Assembly (NCBI GenBank): GCA_013372975.1
Contig: JABXIS010000049.1
Location: 1-64,000 of the forward strand
DNA length: 64,000 nt
Reading direction: 5' to 3'
DNA from: Alphaproteobacteria bacterium
GTDB lineage: Bacteria > Pseudomonadota > Alphaproteobacteria > Sphingomonadales > Kordiimonadaceae
The notes beneath the pieces were generated by a model. That model ran no database searches. It was not told where the DNA came from and saw only the letters and a program-made list of their open reading frames with translations. The position numbers and the translations under genes are program-made. Below are positions 32,850 through 43,144 of this stretch, piece after piece. The stretch's first letter is position 1. Each line of letters starts with the position of its first letter.

Positions 32850-34280
32850 GTGAGCCGGTGTCGGACAATAGGGTGTTTCAAGCGTCAAGACTTTGCTATG
32901 AAAGCGGTACCTGATTGGCACTTCTTAAAAAGAGCGAAAGGCACAGACGACCCTATGTTGCGGTTTCTGATATTCTTTCTGTTGGCCCTGTCGCCGCTTC
33001 CACTGGCGAGTGCCCGTCCTATATGGCAATGGACCTGGGTCTGCGTCATCGCCTTGATGACGCTGGTCTTGTGTATCCGGACCCTTCGTACGCGACTACC
33101 CGAGATGCCCGGACTGATGCGCTGGGCCATAGGACTTGTTGGCGGTTTTATCGTCTGGGGCTTTGTGCAGGCGTGGTTACCGGTCGGACATTTTGTCGAT
33201 GTTGGCGCGTTGAGTGCCGAAGGGATGGTGCCAGGGGTGCTGTCCGTCAACCCATCGGCCACGCTGGCGGTTAGTCTCTATTTTCTGGCCCACCTGTTGT
33301 TTTTCATATGCGTGTTTGTGACCTGCCGGCGCGAGCAGGACCCGGCACGCTTTGTCCGCAATCTCGGAATCATTGTAGCGCTTTATGCGCTATACGGGTT
33401 CGCGGTGTTCGTGACCGGAAACAAATACATCCTCTGGTTCGAGAAATGGGCAAACCCCGAATATCTCACCGCAACCTTCGTCAACAGGAACAGTTTCGCG
33501 GCCTATGCAGGGCTCGGACTATTGTGTTTGCTAACACACGCCCACACACAGATGCGTACGAATTCGATCAACAACATCGAGGATTTGGTCCATGTTTTCA
33601 CGCGGGTTTGGTGGCTCCCGGTTTCCATTCTTCTCGTAACCTTCTCACTGATGCTGACCGGATCACGTGCTGGCTTCATATCGGTGGCGCTCGGCGTGGC
33701 GACACTGCTCCTCTTGAATATTTTGGGTGGCCGGGGGGAGCGTACGTGGCAACGGAAGAAACTTATCAGCGCGGTAGCCATAACCGTGGCAGCTATTGGT
33801 ATCTTCTCCTTCAGCAGCGATGACCTTGGCGACCGGTTGTCGGTCGGTGTTGGCAATGATGCCCGCCTGGCTGTATACCCGCTTGTCGTTGATGCCATCG
33901 CTGACCAGCCGGCGGCGGGATTTGGTCTCGGGACATTTGAGGAAAGCTTCCGGATTTACCGCACCAGCACCATTCGCGACCTGTATTTCGACCGCGGCCA
34001 CAATGACTATCTGGAGCTCGCCATGACCGCGGGCATCCCGGCCGCGCTTGTATTGCTGCTGGCTTTCGCGATGGCTGCACTTGTCTTGTGGCGCGGCTGG
34101 CGACACTCACGATCCATGGGGCCCTATATCGCGCCGGGTCTTGCGGCCATGGTGCAGCTGGCGGCCCATTCGCTGGTCGATTTCTCGCTCCAGATGCCCG
34201 CAGTTTCCTATCTTTGGGTGGCGGTGATTGCAGTCAGCCTGGCAGCCGCAACCAAGCGAAACGAACCCCGCGGGGCTTGA
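32850..34280 (+). CDS. O-antigen ligase-like membrane protein (WaaL/Wzy-C family)
   Basis: A 476-residue multi-helix membrane protein with the Wzy_C signatures: TATFVNRNSFAAYAGLGL, MLTGSRAG and a periplasmic RGHNDYLEL segment (His). It would join the finished polysaccharide to lipid A-core in the periplasm; the same family includes polymerases. The frame opens with GTG at 32850 just after GGAGG (three bases spacing, slightly short); ATG 32898 or 32955 are alternatives, and the first helix begins at about residue 36. It is divergent from wecB and convergent with the TPR-like gene. Confidence 0.85.
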   Translation: MSRCRTIGCFKRQDFAMKAVPDWHFLKRAKGTDDPMLRFLIFFLLALSPLPLASARPIWQWTWVCVIALMTLVLCIRTLRTRLPEMPGLMRWAIGLVGGFIVWGFVQAWLPVGHFVDVGALSAEGMVPGVLSVNPSATLAVSLYFLAHLLFFICVFVTCRREQDPARFVRNLGIIVALYALYGFAVFVTGNKYILWFEKWANPEYLTATFVNRNSFAAYAGLGLLCLLTHAHTQMRTNSINNIEDLVHVFTRVWWLPVSILLVTFSLMLTGSRAGFISVALGVATLLLLNILGGRGERTWQRKKLISAVAITVAAIGIFSFSSDDLGDRLSVGVGNDARLAVYPLVVDAIADQPAAGFGLGTFEESFRIYRTSTIRDLYFDRGHNDYLELAMTAGIPAALVLLLAFAMAALVLWRGWRHSRSMGPYIAPGLAAMVQLAAHSLVDFSLQMPAVSYLWVAVIAVSLAAATKRNEPRGA

Positions 34281-34292
34281 AGAAGGGACGAC

Positions 34293-34976
34293 TTAAAGCT
34301 TGGCCAGAAGATATTCTTGCGCTGCTTCATCGGGGCTCAGGAAAACAAACCAATCCAGTAGGTCGAACTTGGTGCCATATTGGCGCGTGCCCAGAGGGCT
34401 GCGCTCATAGGCGATGGCAAACTGTTTCCGCATAAGCTCCCGTTGGGTTTCGTCGAACCCGCTATATGCCAGAATTCCAACATGAATGCGCGGCAGCAGA
34501 AGCCGTGGCTCATAGCTGGCGGTCTCCACAGAAGCCTGCCATGCCTTTGCCGCATCCACCGGACGTGAAGGGTTGGTCATCAAATAGGCGGTAGCCAGTT
34601 GGTGCCAGATATAGGGTTCGAAACGGGCCTGCCGCAAGCTATTTTCAAAATGCGATACGGCCATATCGGCCCAAGCGGCCCGATCTTCAGGATTCTCTTC
34701 GCGCTGGGCTTTCAATAGATAGGTCAACCCGAGGGATCCCTCAGCGTCGGGCGTTGAGGCGATCGCCAGCGCGCCAAGGCGAGAGGATTCCAGCGCATCA
34801 ATTTCCGCAGCGTACACGGGTTCGGCTTCTGTGAGTTTCTTGTGGATCGGGGCACCGGGTACCAGTGCCAACTCATGAAGGAGGCGGGGGGCAGCGATCA
34901 TAATCATAGTGACGGCGAGGATCATCATGAGGCCCGCTTGCCACCAGCGCCGGGATGATTTTCTGTCAGAATACAC
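34293..34976 (-). CDS. Membrane-anchored TPR-like protein, unknown role
   Basis: A 227-residue protein with one N-terminal transmembrane helix (AGLMMILAVTMIMIAAPRLL) and a soluble, helical domain with TPR-like spacing (AAWADMAVSHFENSLRQ, YIWHQLATAYLM, DAAKAWQASVE). I do not recognise a named family. It is convergent with the ligase and ends 12 bases from it, and its 5' end is 15 bases from the acyl-CoA ligase stop, so it could be co-transcribed with that gene. A scaffold role in envelope assembly is only a guess. Confidence 0.75.
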   Translation of the reverse strand: MYSDRKSSRRWWQAGLMMILAVTMIMIAAPRLLHELALVPGAPIHKKLTEAEPVYAAEIDALESSRLGALAIASTPDAEGSLGLTYLLKAQREENPEDRAAWADMAVSHFENSLRQARFEPYIWHQLATAYLMTNPSRPVDAAKAWQASVETASYEPRLLLPRIHVGILAYSGFDETQRELMRKQFAIAYERSPLGTRQYGTKFDLLDWFVFLSPDEAAQEYLLAKL

Positions 34977-34990
34977 CCTGTTCTGCCTTC

Positions 34991-36793
34991 CTAATGATAC
35001 AACCCTTCAAGCGTGTCGCGATAGACGTCGCTCACGATATGGCGCCGCAGTTTAAGTGTTGGCGTCATCTGCTCATTCTCGATCGTAAAGGCTTCTTTTG
35101 CCAGCGCAAATTTTCGAACTTTTTCAAGGTTTGACAGTCGTTTGTTCACGCGAGTTACAGCTGCATCAAGGGCCTTTTTCAGGTCAGGGTCGTCTCTAAG
35201 GACTTCAAATCCGCCGGATTTTCCATTTTCCTTGGCCCAGTCTCGTAGCCAGTCCATATCGGGAACAATCAGGCCAACAAGATGAGGTTTTTTATCGCCA
35301 TAGACCATTGCCTGGGCGATCTCATCTTCAAGGGCGAGCATGCCTTCAATGCGCTGTGGTGACACATTGTCGCCCCCTGCATTGACGATGATATCTTTCT
35401 TCCGGTCGGTAATTTCCAGGTGCCCATCGTCATCAAAACGGCCTACGTCACCTGTGTGTAACCAGCCGTCTACAAGGGTTTTCGCGGTTGACCTCTCGTC
35501 GTGCCAATAGCCTTTCATAACAAGTTCGCCGCGCACCAAGATTTCGCCATCATCCGCGATTTTGACCTCGGTATTGGAAAGCAATGTGCCCACAGTGTGA
35601 ATTTTTGGCGCGGCCGGTGGGTTGACTGAAATGATTGGCCCGCTCTCAGTTTGGCCATATCCCTGCAGGAGAGGCAGGCCCAGGCTTGTGAAAAACATGC
35701 CCACGTCGGGCGCCAGAGGCGCGCCGCCTGATACCAGTGCTTTCAGGCGTCCGCCAAACTGCTTCTTTACCTTCCGGCGCACAGTTAGGTCCAGAAACAG
35801 GTTTTCAGCCTTTTCCTTTAGGCTGAGAGGTTCTTCTGCCTTGAATTTTTTGGTGCCGAGCTCGATCGCCCGGTTGAAAAAGTCAGCCTTCCTGCCGCCA
35901 CCCTTGAGAATGGCACGGCTGATACGCGTGCGCAGCATTTCAAACAGGCGCGGCACCACTACCATCACGGTTGGTTTGGCTTCAGCCATATTGGCTGCAA
36001 GCTTATCCAGGTTTTCCGCGTACCAGATTTCGGCCCCTATTGTCAGCGGCCAGCACTGGCCTGCTGTGTGTTCATAAGCATGGCTGAGCGGTAGGAAGGA
36101 AAGGAAAGCATTATCCTTCAGGCCCAGGTCATTGAAAACGATCGCCGCCGCTTCACTATTATGCAGGATTGCGCCGTGGTGGATCATTACGCCTTTTGGC
36201 GCCCCGCCCGTGCCGCTTGTATAGATGAGGCACGCGATATCGTGACGCGACACGCTTTGAGCCAGGCTGCGATATTTGGAGACATCAGGCTCCTGCGCCG
36301 CCAACGCTGTATCCCATTGGTGCACAGTTACATTCAGGCTTTGCTCAAGCTTTACTTCTTCCATTGTAATAGTGTGCTCAAGATCATCAGACTGATGGGC
36401 TGCTTTGAGGAAAGTGCGAGCAAGCGTTTTGGTCGAGACAATAGCCGCTTTCGCGCCGGAGTTTTCCAGAATATGCAGATGATCTCTTGCTGTATATGTG
36501 GTGTAGGCTGGCACACTGATCGCGCCCAGCGCCATCACCGCAAAATCAGCAATCAGCCATTCAGGGCGGTTTTCAGAAACAATGACTACCCTGTCGCCTG
36601 CCCGAACACCAAGTGCCTCAAGAGCTGCTGCAAGCCGGGCTACTTGTTCGGCTGTCTGTGCCCATGTCAAATGCTGCCACTTGCCACCCTTCTTGGCATA
36701 AAGAAGTGGTTTGCCCGAAAGTGTGCTTGCCTGATCAAAAAACATTGAAGTCAGGCTTTGCCATTTTTTGATCGGACACGGTGTGGCTGTCAT
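34991..36793 (-). CDS. Long-chain fatty acyl-CoA ligase (AMP-forming)
   Basis: A 600-residue AMP-binding enzyme of the long-chain acyl-CoA synthetase family. YTSGTGGAPKGV is the phosphate-binding loop, GYGQTESGPIIS follows, and TGDVGRFDDDGHLEITDRKKD with VNAGGDN is the C-terminal hinge. It activates free fatty acids with ATP and CoA. ATG at 36793 is chosen, with GGGAGA about eight bases upstream; the open frame runs further up to 36862 without support. Confidence 0.92.
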   Translation of the reverse strand: MTATPCPIKKWQSLTSMFFDQASTLSGKPLLYAKKGGKWQHLTWAQTAEQVARLAAALEALGVRAGDRVVIVSENRPEWLIADFAVMALGAISVPAYTTYTARDHLHILENSGAKAAIVSTKTLARTFLKAAHQSDDLEHTITMEEVKLEQSLNVTVHQWDTALAAQEPDVSKYRSLAQSVSRHDIACLIYTSGTGGAPKGVMIHHGAILHNSEAAAIVFNDLGLKDNAFLSFLPLSHAYEHTAGQCWPLTIGAEIWYAENLDKLAANMAEAKPTVMVVVPRLFEMLRTRISRAILKGGGRKADFFNRAIELGTKKFKAEEPLSLKEKAENLFLDLTVRRKVKKQFGGRLKALVSGGAPLAPDVGMFFTSLGLPLLQGYGQTESGPIISVNPPAAPKIHTVGTLLSNTEVKIADDGEILVRGELVMKGYWHDERSTAKTLVDGWLHTGDVGRFDDDGHLEITDRKKDIIVNAGGDNVSPQRIEGMLALEDEIAQAMVYGDKKPHLVGLIVPDMDWLRDWAKENGKSGGFEVLRDDPDLKKALDAAVTRVNKRLSNLEKVRKFALAKEAFTIENEQMTPTLKLRRHIVSDVYRDTLEGLYH

Positions 36794-37022
36794 TGGTCGA
36801 GTCTCCCTTCCTTTTCCCCCCAAAGGAAAAATCTTTGTCGCGCAAAAATTCGGTTCTCGCAAGTCAGAACCACAGTGACTGCGCTGTCATTTCGGGTGTT
36901 AACGAATAATCTACGAAAAAGTCGTCTAATGCCCCTGTTCACTCTTGCAAGCGTGCGCATTGGGTGCCATTAGGAGTGAAACAGGGCTTCTTTTACCCTA
37001 CGGTAAAGTGGATTTTCTGGCC

Positions 37023-38150
37023 ATGGCAGGCACAAGAAACGACATATCCGATCCCCAGCCCGGCAAAGCCGGTGTCCGAGACGACTTTTCAGCAGAAACG
37101 CATGCAGAAGGTGAAGAACGCCGTTTGCATTTGCGCGCCTTTGACTATTGGCTCTCGCTCAAGGGAGAGCTTGAATTTCCTTTGTTCAAAGACCTGCGCC
37201 CAGAAGGCTTGGCGCCTTATCGGCATAACAGCCTCCTTCTTGAGCTGACCGAAGGAGGCGCAATTGTTCGGTATGTTGGCGATCATATCAGCATGCTGGT
37301 TGATGCACCGATCGCCAAAGGTACGAATTTGAGTGCCTTTCCGGATTCTGCTTTCGCTCAAGCACTTCTTGGGCAGTTTGACACAGATGAAGGGCGTGGC
37401 CGTGCCGTCGAGTTTGAATTTGTCGAAGATCTGCTGGATTGTCGCGGCATTATGCTGCCTTTCAGCCATACAGGCCTAAAGCCCCATTTCTCCATGGTTG
37501 TGGTCAACTTCCGCAGACGGGAAGGTCTCGAGCATGTGGAGACCTTTGCGCTAGAAGAAGCGGTTAGCAGCTGCGAGCGAGCTGCAGGCCAGGTGGTGCA
37601 TCTGGATGGCGGCAGCAGAGGAAGCTTGTACCGTGCTCTGGCCGCCGCGTTTGCCCTTCATGAAGAGGCAGAACGGACACCGGATGCTTTCAAGGCGTTG
37701 TTAAAAGAGGCGGGCTTGAAACAACAGAAACGGGCACCCTTCACACCGGCTCTCAAGCTGACGTTTGGGAAGGATTACGACAAGACCCGTTTGACTGAAT
37801 ATGCAGCTGCTCTTGCCTATGCAAAGCGCAATGGCGTTGCGGCTGATGGCCTTGCCGAGTTTCTTGAAAAAGAACCCGGCGGCATAAAAGGATGTGTAAG
37901 GGAAGAGCGCGCTGCCCGCCGTGGTGAGAGCGGCACGGCGTCCGCCACCCTCCAGCAAAAGGCGGAAGCTGCGTTGGCTGCAGCGCCAGAGGCAAGCCTT
38001 GAAAGCCTGAAAACAGATACGGAATTTTGTCTGGTTATTGCCCGTCCGAAAGAAGGCGGGGGACTTGAGGCAATCGGCGTCGCAGATGTCGGGCAAAACA
38101 CAATAGATGCCGCTATTCGGCGACATGCAGAAAAAATTAAAACACCATGA
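37023..38150 (+). CDS. PAS-like domain protein next to glutamate dehydrogenase
   Basis: A 375-residue soluble protein. Residues about 30-180 contain a PAS_5-like region (FKDLRPEGLAPYRHNSLLL, VRYVGDHIS, GIMLPFSHTG), as in small alphaproteobacterial PAS proteins; no output domain was recognised and the C-terminal half is Ala/Glu rich and helical. It ends in TGA overlapping ATG of a longer glutamate dehydrogenase reading. The start is uncertain: ATG 37023 is used, with a TTG at 36945 also open. A sensory role in nitrogen or redox control is inferred from the neighbour. Confidence 0.6.
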   Translation: MAGTRNDISDPQPGKAGVRDDFSAETHAEGEERRLHLRAFDYWLSLKGELEFPLFKDLRPEGLAPYRHNSLLLELTEGGAIVRYVGDHISMLVDAPIAKGTNLSAFPDSAFAQALLGQFDTDEGRGRAVEFEFVEDLLDCRGIMLPFSHTGLKPHFSMVVVNFRRREGLEHVETFALEEAVSSCERAAGQVVHLDGGSRGSLYRALAAAFALHEEAERTPDAFKALLKEAGLKQQKRAPFTPALKLTFGKDYDKTRLTEYAAALAYAKRNGVAADGLAEFLEKEPGGIKGCVREERAARRGESGTASATLQQKAEAALAAAPEASLESLKTDTEFCLVIARPKEGGGLEAIGVADVGQNTIDAAIRRHAEKIKTP

Positions 38151-38188
38151 ACCAGGGCCCCGAATGGGGTTGTGAAGGGACTAATATA

Positions 38189-41100
38189 GTGACTACGGAT
38201 GAGCAACGCGCACAAGTCATGGCGGAAATTGGCCGATTGGCCATGGAAGCCATGCCCGGCGAATCCTTCGAAGAGTTTGAAAAATTTGTCGGCGAATTTT
38301 ACGCTCAGAGCCCGGACGATCTGATTTCGTCAGACCCGGAAACGCTTTTCGGTATCGCCCAAAGTATGTGGGATATGGCGGCCAAAAGGCCCGCTGGCAA
38401 ACCACTGGTTCGCATTCTGAATCCACGTGGCAAGAAGCAGGGCTGGGTAAGCAAGCATACAGTTATTCAGATTGTGAATGACGACATGCCCTTCCTTGTG
38501 GATTCGATCACCGGCTGTTTGGCTGTAACCCTGCACTATCGAATTCACATGATGCACCACCCGATTATGGCCGTCGCGCGTGATGGCAAGGGTGCGCGTA
38601 CTACGGAAGGCGACGCATTCCGCGAATCCTATATGTTTATCGAGATCGATTCACAGTCAGACAAGGAAGTGCTGGCTGAAATCGAGAGGACAATCAGTGC
38701 GACGCTTGCTGATGTGCGCGCGGCGGTTACAGACTGGCGTGCGATGCTGGCAAAAATTGACGAAACCGTCGCCAGCCTTACGGTGAACCCGCCACCAATT
38801 GAAACGGAGGAGGTGGAAGAAACCATCCGCTTGTTGCGGTGGCTGGGTGCAGATCATTTCACTTTCCTTGGTTTTCGCGAATATCGGTTCGATGGTGATC
38901 CGGCGACATTCGACTTTAACCGTGTGGATGGTTCCGGCCTGGGCATATTGCGCGATCCGGAGCGAAACGTTCTGAGAGACAACAATGGCTTGACGCCTAT
39001 GTCGCCGGAAATCCGTCACTTCCTGACACAGCCAGAACCACTGATTATCACCAAGGCAAATGTGAAATCCACGGTGCATCGCCAGTCGCACATGGATTAT
39101 ATCGGCGTAAAAATCTTTGATGCTGAAGGCCGCGCTATCGGTGAACGCCGCTTTGTCGGCCTGTTTACATCGCTATCGTACAACCAGTTCACCACAGACG
39201 TGCCAATGGTGCGCAAAAAAGTAGCCAGCATTCTGGAACGATCCAAATTTGCGCAGCGTTCTTATGCAGGCAAGGCTCTTGCGCATATTCTGGAAACTTT
39301 TCCGCGGGACGAGCTTTTCCAAGTGCCGGAAGATTGGCTCTTTGAAACAGCCATGGGCATCCTGCAGTTGACAGAGCGCCCACGCCCTCGTGCCTTTGTT
39401 CGCCCAGACAGGTTTGAGCGGTTTGTCTCTGCGCTGGTTTATGTGCCGCGCGAAAACTATCATTCGGGTCTTCGCTCGGCGGTCGCGGATATCCTTTGCA
39501 AGGCCTATAACGGCGAAGTTTCGGTTTATTATGCCAACCTTTCTGAGGAGGCGCTCGCACGCTGGCATTTCATTATCCGAACCCGCCCAGGCGAGGTGTT
39601 GAAGCCGTCCGAAGATGAAATCAATGCGGCAATTGCAGAGGCAGCGCAGGGCTGGATGGACCGCTTGCATGCAGAACTTGTTGCACGCAACGGTGAAGAA
39701 TGCGGCAACCGCTTACATCACGAATATAAAAACCGTTTCTCTGCGGCTTACATAGAGGCCTTCACGCCTGCACAGGCAGCCTATGATGTGCAGAAGCTTG
39801 AAGACGTACGCGGCCAGGATGATGTGAGGGTTGATTTCTATCGTCACCTGGATGATGGCGACAATCATTACCGTTTGAAGATCTATCATGGTAGCCAGTT
39901 GATCGCGCTTTCCAACTGTATGCCCGTTCTTGAAAACATGGGCTTCAAGGTATTGTCAGAACACTCCTATGAAGTTGACGGCAAGGTCACGTCCTATATC
40001 CATGACTTTGCGCTGGATCGGCCAGAGGGCAGCCCGTTTGTACTGGAACGTTTGAAGCCTTTGGTGGAAGAGCTGTTTGTCAAGGTATGGCACGGCACGA
40101 TTGAGGATGATGGCTTTAACGAACTGGTGATCACAGCAGCAATGCCGTGGGATGAAATTGTGATCCTGCGCGCTTACGGCAAGTATCTACGCCAGCTTGG
40201 CATGGGTTACACCCCTGATTATATCGCAGATACAATGGTTGCAAACGCGGCGATTTCCGCACAGCTCGTGGCGCTCTTTAAGGTGCAGTTTGACCCAGCC
40301 TACGAGAGCGCTGACCGTGAAACCATGGCGGACAATATTGTTACCGACCTGCGATCGCTTCTGGAAGACGTAACCAGCCTAGATGCCGACCGGATTTTGC
40401 GGGCTTACGGAAATGTTGTTCGGGCAACCCAGCGTACCAACTTCTACCAGCCTGGTGTGGTTGAACGTGTGGACGAGCGGGCTCTTGCTTTCAAGATCCG
40501 GTCCAGGGAAGTCAATGAAGCGCCGCTTCCAAAACCATTTGCTGAGATCTGGGTTTATTCGCCACAGGTTGAAGGGGTGCACTTGCGTGGTGGCCCGGTT
40601 GCTCGCGGTGGCCTTCGCTGGTCTGATCGCCGAGAAGATTTCCGTACAGAAGTTCTTGGCCTGGTGAAAGCGCAACAGGTGAAGAACGCAGTGATCGTAC
40701 CACAGGGTGCGAAAGGTGGCTTCTTCCCGAAACAGTTGCCAGCGATGAGCGACAGGGAAGCCTTCATGGCTGAAGGCGTTGCTTCCTATCGTTCCTTCAT
40801 CTCAAGCCTCCTGTCCGTGACGGACAACCTCAAGGGCGCCAAGGTGAAACCACCAAAGGACGTGGTGCGCCGTGATGGTGACGACCCATATCTGGTTGTG
40901 GCGGCCGACAAGGGCACAGCGACCTTCTCCGATATTTCGAACGGCATTTCCGAAGGTCAGGGATTTTGGCTGGGTGATGCTTTCGCGTCTGGTGGCTCGA
41001 ACGGTTATGACCACAAGAAAATGGGCATTACCGCGAAAGGTGCCTGGGAAAGCGTCAAACGTCATTTCCGTGAATTGGGTATCAATACCCAGAAGGATGA

Positions 41101-42997
41101 GTTCACGGTGATTGGTGTGGGTGATATGGCGGGTGACGTGTTTGGCAACGGCATGCTTTTGTCAAAAACCATTCGCCTGCAGGCCGCTTTCAACCATATG
41201 CATATCTTCATTGATCCGAACCCCGGTGATACCAAGGCTGCCTGGAAAGAGCGCAAGCGCCTGTTTGATTTGCCGCGGTCTTCCTGGGAAGATTATAACA
41301 AGGATCTGATTTCGAAGGGTGGCGGCATTTTTGCCCGGTCGGCGAAATCCATTTCTCTGACGCCGGAGATCAAAGAGTGGCTGGGTGTTGAAGCGGATGC
41401 GATGACACCAACAGATTTGATCAACCATATCTTGAAGGCGAAAGCTGACCTGTTGTGGTTTGGCGGAATCGGCACCTATGTTCGCGCCACGTCGGAATCG
41501 AATGCGCAGGTAGGTGATCGCGCCAACGATGGCCTTCGCGTTACGTCTGAAGAGCTAAAAGTTCGGGTTATTGGTGAAGGCGGCAACCTGGGCATGACCC
41601 AAAAGGCAAGGATCGAGTTTGGCCATAAGGGCGGCTGCCTGAACACCGACTTTATTGATAACTCTGCTGGTGTGGATTGTTCCGATAAGGAAGTGAATAT
41701 CAAGATTTTGCTGGCTGATGCTATCGCCCGTGGCAGTCTGACCCGCGAAGACAGAGATCAGCTTCTTGAGAGCATGACAGACGAGGTGTCTGATATTGTT
41801 CTTTCGGATAATTATCTTCAGACACAGGCAATCTCGCTTGCCGAAGCCAATGCACGCGGTGCGCGGGAATATCATCTAGGGCTTATTCGGGCGCTTGAGC
41901 GTGATGGTGGCCTGAACCGTGAAATCGAGGGTTTGCCTTCAGATGAAGGGTTCGCGGAGCTTGCTGCCAATGACAAAGGCCTCTCGCGCGCCGAAATCTC
42001 TACACTGATGGCTTACGCCAAGATGTCGCTGTTTGATATTCTGGTGAAGTCCAAGCTGATTGACGATCCCGTTTTGCAGCCTGAACTTGAGTGGGGTTTC
42101 CCTACTGTTCTGCGTGAAAAGTTCGCTACAGAACTGAAAGAGCACCGTCTGCGCCGCGAGATCATTGCAACGGTTCTCGCGAACGAAGTGGTGAACTGGG
42201 CCGGTCTGACATTTGTGTATGAGGTGAAGGAAGAAACCGGGCTCGGCGTAGAGGATATTGTTGCTGCCTTCGTGATTGTCCGCGAGGTTTATGGCCTGCA
42301 GGGACAATGGGAAGCCATCAATGCCCTTGATTATAAGGTTACGGCGGGCACTCAGTATGACATGCACCAGTCTGTCTCAGATTCTCTGAAGGCACAGGTG
42401 ATGTGGGTTCTGAGGAACCTGCCGCGGCCGTTCAATATCTCTGAGATTGTGGAGGCATTTGGCGAGCCGGTGAAAGACCTGTTTGCTATCAACCAATCCA
42501 TCCTGTCTGAACCGGCACAGGAAGCATTCGTATTCCGCCGCGATGCCCTGAAGGCAATGAAAGTAGGCCATGATCTGGCAACCTTTGTTTCAGCCTTTGA
42601 AGTGCTAATGTCTGGCCCGGATATCATTCAGGTGGCGAAGAAGGCCAAAAAGCCGGTTGATTATGTGGCGGCTGTGCATTTCTCATTGGGTGACGAACTT
42701 GGTTTCGATTGGTTGCGTCAACGCGCCGACCGGATCACGCCAGAAGATCACTGGGACCTTTTGTCGATTCGATCAGAGCTTGAAGACCTGTCAGACCAAC
42801 AGCGGGACCTTGTGAATACGGTGTGCATGGCTGCCGGTGACATGACAGCCAAGCAGGCAACCAAAGCATGGGCCAAGGAGCAGCAAACGCGCATCATTCG
42901 TGCCAAACGCCTGATTGAGGACTTGTCCAGCTCGGGTGGTTTGACCGTGGCGAAGCTTAGCTTTGCGACGCGCCACCTGCGCTCGATCCTCAGGTAG
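38189..42997 (+). CDS. NAD-specific glutamate dehydrogenase, large (GDH-180 type)
   Basis: A giant 1602-residue dehydrogenase of the bacterial NAD-GDH family. The N-terminal part (to about 700) is an allosteric region typical of the class; the catalytic core holds RGGPVARGGLRWSDRREDF, VPQGAKGGFF (active-site Lys) and GGNLGMTQKARIEF. It interconverts glutamate and 2-oxoglutarate with NAD+, usually catabolic. GTG 38189 is used because AAGGGA lies eight bases upstream; ATG 38147, overlapping the previous gene's TGA, would add 14 residues and is a close alternative. A terminator follows at 43015. Confidence 0.95.
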   Translation: MTTDEQRAQVMAEIGRLAMEAMPGESFEEFEKFVGEFYAQSPDDLISSDPETLFGIAQSMWDMAAKRPAGKPLVRILNPRGKKQGWVSKHTVIQIVNDDMPFLVDSITGCLAVTLHYRIHMMHHPIMAVARDGKGARTTEGDAFRESYMFIEIDSQSDKEVLAEIERTISATLADVRAAVTDWRAMLAKIDETVASLTVNPPPIETEEVEETIRLLRWLGADHFTFLGFREYRFDGDPATFDFNRVDGSGLGILRDPERNVLRDNNGLTPMSPEIRHFLTQPEPLIITKANVKSTVHRQSHMDYIGVKIFDAEGRAIGERRFVGLFTSLSYNQFTTDVPMVRKKVASILERSKFAQRSYAGKALAHILETFPRDELFQVPEDWLFETAMGILQLTERPRPRAFVRPDRFERFVSALVYVPRENYHSGLRSAVADILCKAYNGEVSVYYANLSEEALARWHFIIRTRPGEVLKPSEDEINAAIAEAAQGWMDRLHAELVARNGEECGNRLHHEYKNRFSAAYIEAFTPAQAAYDVQKLEDVRGQDDVRVDFYRHLDDGDNHYRLKIYHGSQLIALSNCMPVLENMGFKVLSEHSYEVDGKVTSYIHDFALDRPEGSPFVLERLKPLVEELFVKVWHGTIEDDGFNELVITAAMPWDEIVILRAYGKYLRQLGMGYTPDYIADTMVANAAISAQLVALFKVQFDPAYESADRETMADNIVTDLRSLLEDVTSLDADRILRAYGNVVRATQRTNFYQPGVVERVDERALAFKIRSREVNEAPLPKPFAEIWVYSPQVEGVHLRGGPVARGGLRWSDRREDFRTEVLGLVKAQQVKNAVIVPQGAKGGFFPKQLPAMSDREAFMAEGVASYRSFISSLLSVTDNLKGAKVKPPKDVVRRDGDDPYLVVAADKGTATFSDISNGISEGQGFWLGDAFASGGSNGYDHKKMGITAKGAWESVKRHFRELGINTQKDEFTVIGVGDMAGDVFGNGMLLSKTIRLQAAFNHMHIFIDPNPGDTKAAWKERKRLFDLPRSSWEDYNKDLISKGGGIFARSAKSISLTPEIKEWLGVEADAMTPTDLINHILKAKADLLWFGGIGTYVRATSESNAQVGDRANDGLRVTSEELKVRVIGEGGNLGMTQKARIEFGHKGGCLNTDFIDNSAGVDCSDKEVNIKILLADAIARGSLTREDRDQLLESMTDEVSDIVLSDNYLQTQAISLAEANARGAREYHLGLIRALERDGGLNREIEGLPSDEGFAELAANDKGLSRAEISTLMAYAKMSLFDILVKSKLIDDPVLQPELEWGFPTVLREKFATELKEHRLRREIIATVLANEVVNWAGLTFVYEVKEETGLGVEDIVAAFVIVREVYGLQGQWEAINALDYKVTAGTQYDMHQSVSDSLKAQVMWVLRNLPRPFNISEIVEAFGEPVKDLFAINQSILSEPAQEAFVFRRDALKAMKVGHDLATFVSAFEVLMSGPDIIQVAKKAKKPVDYVAAVHFSLGDELGFDWLRQRADRITPEDHWDLLSIRSELEDLSDQQRDLVNTVCMAAGDMTAKQATKAWAKEQQTRIIRAKRLIEDLSSSGGLTVAKLSFATRHLRSILR

Positions 42998-43014
42998 GTG
43001 AGAATCAATCAAAG

Positions 43015-43046
43015 AAAGGCCGTCCAACAGGGCGGCCTTTTTTTTC
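43015..43046 (+). terminator. Rho-independent terminator after glutamate dehydrogenase
   Basis: AAAGGCCG pairs with CGGCCTTT across a ten-base loop, followed by a T run. It sits 17 bases after the stop codon. Confidence 0.85.
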
Positions 43047-43144
43047 CGTCAATGTTGGCAGGAATTGCCGGGCCGCCTGTTTTGCGAGGAGGGGGCGGCC
43101 CAGCCATAGGGAATGAATGCAGGCTTGGAAAGCATTCTTTTCTG

